Of a stretch of 64,000 nucleotides of DNA, positions 34,360 to 42,889 are shown one piece after another (positions within the stretch are counted from its first letter, which is position 1; the number at the start of each line of letters is the position of its first letter). The notes under the pieces were generated by a model. It was not told the origin of the DNA. It did not search any database and was given only the letters and a program-made list of their open reading frames with translations. The stretch covers positions 12,191 through 76,190 of the forward strand of contig JBEKEC010000020.1 of NCBI GenBank assembly GCA_050014015.1, read 5' to 3'. The stretch comes from PALSA-1353 sp050014015 (lineage in GTDB: Bacteria; Planctomycetota; Phycisphaerae; Tepidisphaerales; Tepidisphaeraceae). The translations under genes and the position numbers were made by a program.

Positions 34360-35116
34360 ATGAAAAAGAAGCCGCCACCAGATGATACGTCGTGGGAAGA
34401 AAGAGTTGATCACTCGCCCACACCACAATGGAACATCTGCCATGCTGATTCGCTGATCCAATGGATCAAGGATCTGATTCAGGGAGCGTGCATTCCCGCA
34501 TTACCGCATAATCCCGCTACGGATAGTCAAATCGTCAAATAGGCGCGCCAGCGGCTCGAAGAATACGATGCAGCTTTGCTCGATCAATTCGATCTAAGAC
34601 TAAAAGACCTTTGGTTTGCGTGGGAAATTTGGAAGGGCGCTCAAGTTCATCAACCCGATCAGGCGGACGAATGTTGGGAAGACGTGCGAGATCACGGACG
34701 GGGTTTGATTGCTTGGCTGAAAAATCCCACGGGGATCACGTCGAAAGCAGCCGCCGCTCCGGCGACGGTAACACCGCCAGATCCGGCTGCTGCTGCATTG
34801 ATCGGCGGCGGTAAAGAATCGCAGGGCAAGACCGACGACGCAACAACCGCTGATAAACGTTTGGAAAACATGGAGCAGTTGCTTGTCCAATTGGCCACCA
34901 AAACCGCGGCCAAAAAGTGGTACACGGTTGAGGAATTCGCTGTTGTAGTCGGGCGCGCGCTTTACGTGCAGGGAGTGGCGCCGCCGCGGCAGAATTCACG
35001 CAGAAAAATCCATGACACAGGCCGGCTCGGCAACGACCTGGGCGATTAGCCAGAAGGAATATTTGCGCTATCAGCAGGAAGGTCTACTGCCGTGGCCAGG
35101 GCCAAGCGCAGCCTAA
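34360..35116 (+). pseudogene. Broken excisionase-like/HTH gene of the left element
   Basis: One gene with two lesions. It starts MKKKPPPDDTSWEERVDHSP, meets an in-frame TAG at 34540-34542, and the same frame continues (ARQRLEEYDAALLDQFD, LRLKDLWFAWEIWKGAQ). Near 34965, in a run of CG repeats, the frame shifts: KKWYTVEEFAVVVGRA continues in another frame as GRIHAEKSMTQAGSATTWAI and EYLRYQQEGLLPWPGPSAA to a TAA at 35114-35116. The C-terminal domain fits the helix-turn-helix modules typical of planctomycete excisionase-like proteins. It converges with the broken integrase, overlapping by four bases. Confidence 0.7.
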
Positions 35117-36392
35117 CCGAAGACCCCGGCAATTGCATCGCGGGTCACCTGGGGGAGTAGGTGACGATATCGCCGTCGCTGCTGCTCTGTGGAATGTCCG
35201 GCAAATTCGTCGATGAGGCGTTGATCGACGCCTTTGCTGGCCAGTGCGGAAATGAACGCGTGGCGGAGAATGTGAAAGCGCGCCAGCACCTTCCACTTCG
35301 AATCTTTCACCAGCGTGGTGAACGCCTGGTAAGCCTGTCCGTCAGTCAGCTCGACTTCGCCGTCCCCAAACAAGTACGTTTTTCCCTCTTGTATCTTCAT
35401 CCGGGCGGTCAAGACTTCTGCGAGCAGCTTGCTGATCGGGACACGGCGGGTGGTGTAAGTGCCTCGCGCGCGCTTCTTCTCGCGGAGCGTGACGATCGCA
35501 TTTTCAGAATCCACGTCCTCCAATCGGGCGCGCATCATCTCGGATCGTCTGGCCCAGGTGTGTGCGGCCATCACCAGCACCGGGTAGACGTAATCCCGAA
35601 CGCTGGCCGCCTTGGCGAACTTCAGAAACTCGGCAACTTCACCTGAATCGAGATAGAGGCAGTCCCATAGGGTGTCCGCGTCACCGCCGGCCTTGATGCG
35701 GCGTTCAATTTCCCCCCCCACCGCATGTAGGGCAGCACCTCGGAGGACTTCGGGTAGACCAGGCCGGCCGATGGAAACGCGCCGCCGACCAGTCCGTTGC
35801 GCTGTCCCCAATTCCAAACTGCCCGGAACGTGTCGATCTCCTTCTTGATCGTCACCGGCGCCACGATCTTGCGTCGACGCTCGATATGCTCCTGAAGCTT
35901 GGCCAGGGTGAGGGCCGGAAGGGGAAACGTCTTGCCGAGCGTTTCCTCGATGTGGTTGAGGTGAATCTTGGCGGTGGCGAGCGTCTTCAACTCGATGGCC
36001 CCATTGGAAAAAACCTTCACGTACGCTTCGCGAAGCTGATCGAGGGTCGAATTTCTTGCCTTGGTAAGATATGGCAAGGCTGGAGGCTTACCCTCGTGAA
36101 GGATGAAATCCTTGATGGTGCAGCCGGCAGGCACTTCCAGCATTCGCTGCCTGACCCGCATCAGCAAATTTTCGGCCTTCGCCTTCCACTGGCGTGCCTC
36201 GATGAGAGTTACCTCACCGACAGTAAGGGTTTGCTGCTTGCCTTCGAATGGAAAATGAGTCGGTAAGAACCGTTTCGACGTTGCAAAGCTGCCATGGCTG
36301 GCTCCTATGCCAATCCAACACCGCCGCAACATTGTTACCAAATTCTTACCAATCAGGCGACATTTTTCGCGAATTACAGCGAAAAAGCGCAT
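35113..36392 (-). pseudogene. Frameshifted tyrosine integrase of the left element
   Basis: The N-terminal half is in one frame from ATG 36392 (MRFFAVIREKCRLIGKNLV), with a core-binding region (LQEHIERRRKIVAPVTIKKE) that reads to VLPYMRWGG. At a run of eight C around 35709-35718 the frame changes, and the protein continues EIERRIKAGGDADTLWDCLY. The catalytic domain follows: Arg in AAHTWARRSEMM, HILRHAFISAL, GHSTEQQRRRYRHLL with the final Tyr. Apart from the shift all active-site residues are there. It could be a true mutation, a sequencing error in the homopolymer, or slippage. Its start codon touches the 43-bp attachment repeat. Confidence 0.8.
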
Positions 36393-36434
36393 GCGCCATG
36401 TAGGACTTGAACCTACAACCCGCTGATTAAGAGT
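36392..36434 (-). other. Middle attachment site: exact 43-bp tRNA-Lys 3' repeat
   Basis: These 43 bases are identical to 44489-44531, the part of the tRNA-Lys(CUU) gene from the discriminator base through T-arm, variable region and anticodon stem to the anticodon loop. The match ends sharply in the loop, which is where many tRNA-targeting integrases cross over. The first 25 bases also match 27142-27166. Confidence 0.88.
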
Positions 36435-36608
36435 TTGTTTTTGGGATAATACCCACTGATTGATCGTCATACCTTCTCGTTGATTTTGCCGGGAAAACCC
36501 GTTATATTTGGTTGTACGGTGCAACCGGCTTATTGATCGCAATACACGGTCGCGGTTGCACCAGAGTTGCACGGCCCTTTTCGGACCGGCTCACATTTGG
36601 AGACATTT

Positions 36609-37859
36609 ATGCCAACGACGGCTATGCGAATCGCCCGCGAAGGAAAGCGTAAGGCGATCCCCAAAAAACTAAACTTCACAGAGGCTTGGCTCACGGGAGC
36701 CGCTTGCCCCGCTGGCAAAGAGCGGGGCTGGTTCTATGATGCGAAGCAACCCGGCCTGACCTTCATGGTTACGGACAAGGGGGCAAAGTCATTTTACTAT
36801 CTGAAAAAACTCAACGGGCGATACATCCGCTTTCGTTTGGGCGGTTTCCCGGAACTCCATCTTGATGCCGCCCGCAAGGCCGTGGCCGAATACGCTGGCG
36901 GTGTTGCGCACGGCTTTGACCCGATGGAAAAGAAACGGGCAGACCGCGCCCAAATGACGATGCGCGACTTTCAAACGTACTACTTGGAAACATACGCCAA
37001 ACCCCACAAACCACGATCATGGCAGGATGAAGAAAAGCAGCTCAATCGCTATCTGGTCGGCTGGAAGGGCCGAAAGATCAATACGATTTCAAACCTTGAC
37101 GTGGAGGCGCTACACGCCCGAATCGGACGCGACCACGGCCACTACGCCGCCAATCGTCTGGTGGCGCTGTTGCACTTGATGTTCAACAAGGCGCGGAATT
37201 TCGGCATCAAAGAAAACCCCGCCCACGGCATCAAGAAATTCCGGGAAACCTCGCGCGAGCGGTGGGTTGAACCGGATGAAATGCCCCGGCTATGGGCGGC
37301 AATTGAAAAGGAACCGGAGCCATTCAACGACTTTTTTCGACTGGCTTTGCTTACCGGCGCGCGGCGGTCGAATCTTCAATCCATGCGATGGGACGAAATC
37401 AAGCTCGACTCAAAGACGTGGACGATTCCCGGCGAAAAGGCAAAGGCGGGCAGCGCCATTGACGTTCCGCTCGCCGACGAAGCTATGACGATCCTGCGGG
37501 ATCGGTTGAAAGCGCGAAAGGACGATTGCCCGTGGGTGTTCCCCAGCCGGAAGGGCAAATCCTCCGAACATATCACCGAACCGAAGATGGCTTGGGCGCG
37601 AATTTTAGAACGGGCCGGAATTACCGATTTGCGAATCCATGATTTGCGGAGAACGTGCGGCAGTTGGCAAGCAGCACTTGGGGCATCGCTTACCGTCATT
37701 GGCAAGGGCCTGGGCCACAAGAACATCGCCACGACACAAATCTACGCCAAGCTGAATATCGACCCGGTGCGGACCAGTATGCAGGCCGCTGCGTCCGCCA
37801 TGGTCGCCACGGCAAAGCCGGACGCATCGGCGGCGCAGGGGGTGGCCAATGGCAAGTGA
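36609..37859 (+). CDS. int: P4-type tyrosine integrase
   Basis: A 416-residue site-specific recombinase. The N-terminal about 110 residues are the DUF4102-type arm-binding domain (GLTFMVTDKGAKSFYYLKKL, FRLGGFPELHLDAARK). A core-binding domain follows (about 112-215). The catalytic domain has Arg252 in TGARRSNLQSMRW, H344-DLRR, His370 in GLGHKNIATTQ and the nucleophile Tyr379. All are present, so it should be active. The start at 36609 has GGAGA six bases upstream. It lies 175 bases from the 43-bp repeat and probably inserts the element into the tRNA-Lys gene. Its last 11 bases overlap the next gene. Confidence 0.95.
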   Translation: MPTTAMRIAREGKRKAIPKKLNFTEAWLTGAACPAGKERGWFYDAKQPGLTFMVTDKGAKSFYYLKKLNGRYIRFRLGGFPELHLDAARKAVAEYAGGVAHGFDPMEKKRADRAQMTMRDFQTYYLETYAKPHKPRSWQDEEKQLNRYLVGWKGRKINTISNLDVEALHARIGRDHGHYAANRLVALLHLMFNKARNFGIKENPAHGIKKFRETSRERWVEPDEMPRLWAAIEKEPEPFNDFFRLALLTGARRSNLQSMRWDEIKLDSKTWTIPGEKAKAGSAIDVPLADEAMTILRDRLKARKDDCPWVFPSRKGKSSEHITEPKMAWARILERAGITDLRIHDLRRTCGSWQAALGASLTVIGKGLGHKNIATTQIYAKLNIDPVRTSMQAAASAMVATAKPDASAAQGVANGK

Positions 37860-38463
37860 ACCCAAAGCCATTGTTGACCTTGCGTGGCTTTCCGCCGAAT
37901 TGGCGAGCATCGCACCCTATGGGATATCCGATCACAACTTACCCGCAACGTACCCCGATGGCCCCGACAAGGGTAGGCCGATCAAGCGCCCCAATGGTTA
38001 TTTCGGCGAACCAACAATCGGATTATTCAAAAAGTTGGTGGATGACGCTTACGGCTGGGCGCTATCGGTAAAGGGGGGTCGGCAGGCACCACCAGCCCCG
38101 CCGGAGTGGCCCGATGCGCCGCACAGCAAGCACTTGTGGGGTGGCGCGTATCAACGCGAGTGGGAGAAGCGGCAACGTGAAACGTTCGGCTACTTCGCGC
38201 GCTTGGCTGACTGGCGTAAGGCGCGCGTGGCCGCGTCCGACAAGGTGTTTGCGGCCATAGGCGTATTGCAGCAACACCCAGAATGGAGCACTTCTAGGAT
38301 AGCCGAAGAGGTGGGGTGCTCCACGAGCACGCTAACGCGCGGCAAGCGGTCGCAAATTTTCAGGAATGCGCGGGCGACTTTGAGCAACCCGCCCAATCTT
38401 CCAAGGCGGCACAAGACACCGCGCGGCGGTTTCATCGACGCGAAGGACAACGGCGACGAATAG
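37849..38463 (+). CDS. Unknown element protein with C-terminal helix-turn-helix
   Basis: A 204-residue protein overlapping the integrase stop by 11 bases, so translation is coupled. The N-terminal part (AIVDLAWLSAELASIAPYGI) matches nothing I know and is Pro/Trp-rich in the middle. Residues about 145-175 (VLQQHPEWSTSRIAEEVGCSTSTLTRGKR) look like a helix-turn-helix, with a basic tail after it. It may be a DNA-binding regulator or recombination directionality factor of the element. A bidirectional-looking terminator follows at 38491. Confidence 0.7.
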   Translation: MASEPKAIVDLAWLSAELASIAPYGISDHNLPATYPDGPDKGRPIKRPNGYFGEPTIGLFKKLVDDAYGWALSVKGGRQAPPAPPEWPDAPHSKHLWGGAYQREWEKRQRETFGYFARLADWRKARVAASDKVFAAIGVLQQHPEWSTSRIAEEVGCSTSTLTRGKRSQIFRNARATLSNPPNLPRRHKTPRGGFIDAKDNGDE

Positions 38464-38490
38464 CGGACGCAACGCGGCACGCAACGCCCA

Positions 38491-38524
38491 TGCAAAAAAC
38501 CCCGGAAGCACCGGGGTTTTTGCA
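38491..38524 (+). terminator. Terminator after the integrase operon
   Basis: TGCAAAAA-ACCCCGG, loop AAGCA, CCGGGGT-TTTTTGCA: a perfect stem flanked by A and T runs, so it can stop transcription in both directions. It lies 28 bases after the preceding stop codon. Confidence 0.92.
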
Positions 38525-38634
38525 TTGCCACACGCAACGGCACGCAAAATTGGGGGGATTTATAGAAACGCAACACGGTCAAACGGGCTAAACGATGGTC
38601 CACGAGTTGCGATGACTATGTATGGAGGTTTTCT

Positions 38635-38862
38635 ATGCCCGTCGAAACTGAAAAGCGGCCCCGATACCTCACCCGGCGCGAGGCCGCAGAATTTCTCAAT
38701 ATCACCGTACAGACGATGGCGACCTGGGCCTGCAACGGTCGGGGACCAGCCGTTTATCGAGTTGGTGGAACACGCACCGTGCGATACCGGCAAGATGAAT
38801 TGGTCAGATTTGCGGAAAGCGATCGGGCAGCCAATTCACAGGATTCGGCGGGCTGCGCCTGA
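38635..38862 (+). CDS. Excisionase-like MerR/AlpA-type HTH protein
   Basis: A 75-residue protein with a single winged helix-turn-helix: RYLTRREAAEFLNITVQTM, AVYRVGGTRTVRYRQDELVR, the pattern of excisionase-family DNA-binding proteins. These bend DNA at the attachment site and favour excision, or act as regulators. The start ATG has GGAGG about eight bases upstream. It is separated from the integrase operon by a terminator, so it is probably controlled on its own. Confidence 0.85.
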   Translation: MPVETEKRPRYLTRREAAEFLNITVQTMATWACNGRGPAVYRVGGTRTVRYRQDELVRFAESDRAANSQDSAGCA

Positions 38863-38888
38863 TTTCCGTCCAAACAGGAGTAACGCCC

Positions 38889-39125
38889 GTGAGCGCAAAA
38901 ACAGGAGCATCGCCAACGGCAAACAAGCTCTGCCGAGCCGCGCTCGAATATGCGCGACTCGGTTGGGCTGTTTTTCCTTGCCATTCAATCGGGCAGGATG
39001 GTCGCCGCACTTGCTCCCAAAATGACCTCGATTTCCAGGCTGTTGCGGTTGCCTGGCCGACGCTGCCAGCGGCGATTCGGGCGGGCATCGTGGCCATGAT
39101 CGGGGCGGCGCAAAGGGGCGTCTAA
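38889..39125 (+). CDS. Truncated primase-polymerase-like N-terminus
   Basis: A 78-residue protein from GTG 38889. Residues 13-35 (LCRAALEYARLGWAVFPCHS) match the beginning of bifunctional primase-polymerase proteins, but the rest of that domain is missing. The end (AVAWPTLPAAIRAGIVAMIG) is like the C-terminal tail found on many planctomycete element proteins. It looks like an internal deletion that joined the two ends of a longer replication gene. Its stop overlaps the start of the next gene (TAATG). It may be a non-functional relic. Confidence 0.5.
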   Translation: MSAKTGASPTANKLCRAALEYARLGWAVFPCHSIGQDGRRTCSQNDLDFQAVAVAWPTLPAAIRAGIVAMIGAAQRGV

Positions 39126-39913
39126 TGTCCGCCCACCCGACGCCAGAGGAACGCCCGGCGGTGGGACCACAATCCCGAAGGGTGACGAAGGATCAAGCCC
39201 GGCGCAACGCTGGATGGACAGGGCCGCCCGCCAGGCCCAGCAAATATCTTAGTCACTTGGCCGAAGTGGCGGCGGCACTTGTTGGAAAACCTCTATACCT
39301 GTTCGTCCGCGAGTCAACTTCAAGCCAAACCGACCACATATCTGCACAAGTGGAATCCTGTGAGCGGGCGCTGAAATCTTTTGGCCTAAAGCCCACCAAA
39401 GTGTTTGAAGCCATCGGACATGCCAATGGTGATGAGGCCCGTCGGGTGCTGGCGGAGGCGAAATCGCTGGCAAGGCAAACAGGTGGAAGCGTTGTCGCCG
39501 AGTCAACGAGCCGCTTCATCCGTAGCGAGGCTTACAACTCAAGGACGAATCGGAAGGCGCTGCCATCCGAATCGGAGTTTGCGGATTTGATGAGGTTTGC
39601 ACCTGACGTACCGCTGGTGACGATCCATCACCCCGACCTCTCGGAAAAAGAGGAAAGTAGATGCCAGACTAAACGCGGGATGATCCCAAAGGACCGACGG
39701 GGCGGGCGTCCGCGAAAAGAGCCGCCGGGCTACATGAAGGCACAACGACTGAGGGATGAGCCGCGCGCCATCGCGCTATGGAAGCAGGGAATGACTTTGG
39801 GGGCGATCAGCACCGAAATAGGCAGACCAAAATCAACCATCGAATATTGGGTGGAGCGGTATCGTACGAATTTTCCTCAATGCACCCGACTGAGAAACGC
39901 CGGACCCATTTGA
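39125..39913 (+). CDS. Resolvase-like protein with C-terminal helix-turn-helix
   Basis: A 262-residue protein. Residues about 55-160 (PLYLFVRESTSSQTDHISAQ, EAKSLARQTGGSVVAESTSR) resemble the N-terminal catalytic domain of serine recombinases, with Ser64 in the Arg-Glu-Ser-Thr position. Other catalytic arginines are harder to place. The C-terminus (YMKAQRLRDEPRAIALWKQG, IGRPKSTIEYWVERYR) is a helix-turn-helix of the type found after resolvase domains. It may be an active resolvase or only a DNA-binding protein. It overlaps the preceding gene by one base. Confidence 0.6.
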   Translation: MSAHPTPEERPAVGPQSRRVTKDQARRNAGWTGPPARPSKYLSHLAEVAAALVGKPLYLFVRESTSSQTDHISAQVESCERALKSFGLKPTKVFEAIGHANGDEARRVLAEAKSLARQTGGSVVAESTSRFIRSEAYNSRTNRKALPSESEFADLMRFAPDVPLVTIHHPDLSEKEESRCQTKRGMIPKDRRGGRPRKEPPGYMKAQRLRDEPRAIALWKQGMTLGAISTEIGRPKSTIEYWVERYRTNFPQCTRLRNAGPI

Positions 39914-40165
39914 AGCGTCGGGGGAAACACGCAATTCGCGAACCCGAACATACGACGCGAAAGGGCTACGTCTATCCCTTCGTAGTAAATAAGACTTTGC
40001 CCCCCAACTTCCGCCTTCCCCTTTACAACTTTGCGCATCATGTTTAGGCTGTGCACTGCAAGCCTAACGCCGGACTGGTGTACGCAAAAAGGGGAGTCCC
40101 AAACCTTCTCCGCCGAGCCTAAAACCATGAAGGATTTGCGACGGTTTGAGCTTTGGCCGGGCTGC

Positions 40166-40540
40166 CTATTTCACCCGATCAAAATACCAATTTGTCCCTA
40201 GGCTGTCGTGGTCTTTACAAACCAGCGACCACCCTTGCGCTCCAATAGCGTTTAGCACACCGATCTCCGTCGCGTTGCATCCTAGCTTGTGGGCCAGATC
40301 GGGTATGCTACTGGCGTCAATCATTCGCTGCGGGGTGATAAAGTTGCAGGCAATCCCATCGCCCGTCTCAAACAGCAGCGCGTATTCCAACGGCGGATGC
40401 GGATTGGGTTGTGGGGCGGTGGATTGTGGGCTGGCGGGTTGGCTATAGCCGCCCCTGTATTGAGCTTTGGCCCGGCCAACAATCAAAACCGCAACTGCAA
40501 TGCACACGGCCAGAAGAATCGAAATTCGGAACGTCCTCAT
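40166..40540 (-). CDS. Small exported protein, DUF4177-like C-terminus
   Basis: A 124-residue protein with signal peptide or anchor (RISILLAVCIAVAVLIVGRA), a Pro/Gln-rich linker (YSQPASPQSTAPQPNPHPP) and a compact C-terminal domain ending NAIGAQGWSLVCKDHDSLG then NWYFDRVK. The LNxLGxxGWELV-like pattern is that of the DUF4177 family, of unknown function. The start at 40540 is chosen because a signal peptide begins there; the frame upstream overlaps the next gene. The 250-base gap 39914-40165 shows nothing. Confidence 0.65.
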   Translation of the reverse strand: MRTFRISILLAVCIAVAVLIVGRAKAQYRGGYSQPASPQSTAPQPNPHPPLEYALLFETGDGIACNFITPQRMIDASSIPDLAHKLGCNATEIGVLNAIGAQGWSLVCKDHDSLGTNWYFDRVK

Positions 40541-40622
40541 AGAGCCTCCCGTATTGTGAATTGTGAAACGGGCCATGCAACCATTCGGATGGCCGCATTC
40601 TGGCCATTCCAAGCCCAAGCAT

Positions 40623-41255
40623 CTAAAAATAGGGTATACCCTTGTTGAAACCGACGAGCTTGCCGTTCTCAATTGTGCCCGTATACGGCAAGACGCCGAC
40701 AGTTGGACCCGTCCAGTTAGGCGGTGCCAGTTTCGAGTTTGGCATTATCGGTTCATCCCATTCGTAAAACGTAGTAGAACCACTAGCGCCAGTAATTCGG
40801 CCAGCGCGTCCTCCCATCGCCTGATTGCATTGATCCAAGGTCATCCCGACGACCAAAGTTCGTTGAGCGATTGCGGCGTCAATGTCCGCCTGGCTCGGCG
40901 CATTGGCGGTAGCATCGGGAGATCCCTTGGCCTGTGCGCCAGCCGTAGCGGCTGCCGCTTGTGCGTTGCGCAGATTCAGTTGGCTCACGGCGAATTTGTC
41001 CTTCAACTGCTGCACCTCGGCGGTGAGTTGGTTGATTTGGTTTTGCTGGATAGCGATTGTTCTATTTAGCGCTGCAACTTGCCCATTGGTGAGATTGCTT
41101 GGCTGGGTTGCGTCGATGGCCTGTTGTCCCGCCGCCGCCTTTTCTTGGGCGATACGATCCTGCATTTTCTGTAGCGCTTCGTCGGGACTCAGTTGGGCGA
41201 GCACCAACGCCGCAAACGCCAGAAGAATTGTTGAAGCACCAATTGTCAGACGCAT
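40623..41255 (-). CDS. Exported coiled-coil protein with BamE/SmpA-like end
   Basis: A 210-residue protein. A signal peptide (MRLTIGASTILLAFAALVLA) is followed by a Gln/Ala-rich helical stretch (residues about 25-110, with NRTIAIQQNQINQLTAEVQQ) likely to form a coiled coil. The last about 75 residues (LVVGMTLDQCNQAMGGRAGR, FYEWDEP, GTIENGKLVGFNKG) resemble small SmpA/BamE-like domains with a GMT-x-DQ start and a strand pattern after it. It probably sits in the periplasm. It forms a minus-strand group with the exported genes on both sides. Confidence 0.68.
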   Translation of the reverse strand: MRLTIGASTILLAFAALVLAQLSPDEALQKMQDRIAQEKAAAGQQAIDATQPSNLTNGQVAALNRTIAIQQNQINQLTAEVQQLKDKFAVSQLNLRNAQAAAATAGAQAKGSPDATANAPSQADIDAAIAQRTLVVGMTLDQCNQAMGGRAGRITGASGSTTFYEWDEPIMPNSKLAPPNWTGPTVGVLPYTGTIENGKLVGFNKGIPYF

Positions 41256-41327
41256 GACGTTCTATCCTTTCTCCGCCGTTGAATTTTGAGGAGAACTTTT
41301 TTTGCCGGCAGATCTCGTCCATTCGGT

Positions 41328-41819
41328 CTACTTCACTTTTGTAAAGCTGTTCCGAGCAATATCCCTGATTGCCATCGCCAGGGAGGAAAACAACCCAAGG
41401 ATCGGGGCCAAAATCATCCAAGAAATTCCGGCAGCTATTGCCAAGCCCCCCAAGGCCTCCCCCGACGCCAAGGCGATGATGCCGCCCACAACCGTAACAA
41501 TGCCAACAAACAACAATATCAGAGATACAACCTTCACGGCTTTGCTGTCGGTGACGATGTTTTCGTATTCAGGGATAAGGGCGTGAGAATCTGATTTGAT
41601 CCTGCTTACTTTCCGTTTCGTTTCCTCCGCCTCGAACTCCTGCATCGACGCGGCGGGTACAGCCAATTCAGTTAGCGGATCGCGCTCGGTCACAGAAGAA
41701 ACCAAAATGCCCTTAGAATTCGCGGCTTTGGCGGCTTCGTCCTGAGTTTCGGCTTCAATCCAAGTCTTGATATCGTTCCCGGTTTCACGGACGACGCCCT
41801 CAACGATCCACATCGCCAT
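41328..41819 (-). CDS. Small membrane protein of the element
   Basis: A 163-residue protein. The N-terminal about 45 residues (WIVEGVVRETGNDIKTWIEA, AAKAANSKGILVSSV) are like the small domain preceding many planctomycete membrane proteins of the type II secretion F-like and related groups. A charged linker follows, then two hydrophobic helices (VVSLILLFVGIVTVVGGIIA and LGGLAIAAGISWMILAPILG). No function can be named. It is part of the minus-strand exported/membrane group of the right element. Confidence 0.65.
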   Translation of the reverse strand: MAMWIVEGVVRETGNDIKTWIEAETQDEAAKAANSKGILVSSVTERDPLTELAVPAASMQEFEAEETKRKVSRIKSDSHALIPEYENIVTDSKAVKVVSLILLFVGIVTVVGGIIALASGEALGGLAIAAGISWMILAPILGLFSSLAMAIRDIARNSFTKVK

Positions 41820-41869
41820 TGTTCCCTCATTTCCTCAAAGATGACGCCATTGCTTGGGCCGCTTTCTGT

Positions 41870-42805
41870 TTAAGAACCTTGCCGTCTTCGTTGTAGCAGT
41901 GCAAGCCCGCAAATCGACAAGAGGGCAAGCGCCGAGGGTTCGGGAACCACGGCTATGCCGTCAGGTTGATACAAACCCGAAACCAAAGAGGCATTTACCG
42001 TATCCCCGGCAGTCGTGTATTCACCAATCGTGCCGTCACCATGATTCACGACGTACAAGTTATCGCCATACACGGCAACTCCAAACGGACCATTCAAGCC
42101 TGAAATCAATGAAGCGTTCACGGTTCCGCCCGAAGTCGTGTATTCCCCAATTGTCCCGCCCCCGGCTGGATTCCCGTTGTAGCTGGTGACAAAAATATCC
42201 GATCCGGTAATGGCAATGCCAGTGGGTTGATACAAGCCGGTAATCAGTGAAGCATTCACGACCGAACCGGACAAGGTGTATTCTGCAACCGTCCCCGCTC
42301 CCGGACTGCCGTTCCCTTCGTTTGCCACGAAAATGTCCGATCCGCTGACGGCAATGCCTGTCGGCCACATCAAACCCGGAATCAGTGGAGCGCTCACGGT
42401 TCCCCCGGAAGTCGTGTATTCCCCAACCGTGTTCATGGGCGCATAGTTGCCGGTAAAGTTCGTGACAAACAGATTTGATCCAGAGACAGCGATACCGAAC
42501 GGCCCATCTAAGCCGCTGGCCAATGAGGAATTCACGGTTCCCCCGGAAGTCGTGTATTCCCCAATCGTCCCATTGCCATTTTGGGCGACAAACATGTTCG
42601 ACCCGGAAAGAACAATTCCGCAAGGTACGGGCAAACCTGGAAGCAGAGAAACGTTCACGGTTCCCCCGGAAGTCGTGTATTCACCAATAGTGTTGTAGGA
42701 GGTTGAGACGAAAATCTGTGCGCGTGCCGTCGTCGGCAGCAATGCCGTTGCCGCCCATACGGCCAACGCGACGACGGAGATGACGCTAAACTTGAAGTGA
42801 CGCAT
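41870..42805 (-). CDS. PEP-CTERM protein with beta-propeller-like repeats, element cargo
   Basis: A 311-residue exported protein. Signal peptide (FSVISVVALAVWAATALLP, cleavage near ARA-Q) precedes seven or so repeats of about 40 residues with the core TIGEYTTSGGTVNASLISGL and LSGSNMFVAQNGN, which fits an NHL/YncE-like beta-propeller. The end VVPEPSALALLSICGLALL then QRRRQGS is a PEP-CTERM signal. The start at 42805 replaces a longer open frame without signal peptide. The codons of the repeat cores are nearly identical (TTCCCCCGGAAGTCGTGTATT-like words on the plus strand). It lies inside the mobile element, 400 bases from the next gene. Confidence 0.88.
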   Translation of the reverse strand: MRHFKFSVISVVALAVWAATALLPTTARAQIFVSTSYNTIGEYTTSGGTVNVSLLPGLPVPCGIVLSGSNMFVAQNGNGTIGEYTTSGGTVNSSLASGLDGPFGIAVSGSNLFVTNFTGNYAPMNTVGEYTTSGGTVSAPLIPGLMWPTGIAVSGSDIFVANEGNGSPGAGTVAEYTLSGSVVNASLITGLYQPTGIAITGSDIFVTSYNGNPAGGGTIGEYTTSGGTVNASLISGLNGPFGVAVYGDNLYVVNHGDGTIGEYTTAGDTVNASLVSGLYQPDGIAVVPEPSALALLSICGLALLQRRRQGS

Positions 42806-42889
42806 ATTGTCTCCCTTTCCCAGGCATGATTTGAGTTCTCGTTCGGGTTGCCTAAGTGAAACCCAAACGAGCAAGCAGGCGAATAGTTC

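Larger units (their letters stand above)
27142..36391. mobile_element. Left integrative element at tRNA-Lys, decayed
   Basis: About 9.2 kb lies between the 25-bp tRNA fragment at 27142 and the 43-bp copy at 36392. It holds a truncated surface protein, an IS66 relic, an oxidoreductase, a TPR-GT41 gene, an excisionase-like pseudogene and a tyrosine integrase pseudogene whose start codon touches the right attachment site. An integrase beside the attachment repeat, tRNA-derived ends and passenger genes are the hallmarks of an integrative island. Damage to both recombination genes suggests it can no longer excise by itself. Left boundary is less certain than the right. Confidence 0.6.

Noticed and set aside
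35622..36572. Longer integrase start with residues LNQRVVGSSPTWR
   Set aside because: Those residues are the translation of the tRNA 3' fragment and the sequence beyond the attachment site, so they do not belong to the integrase.
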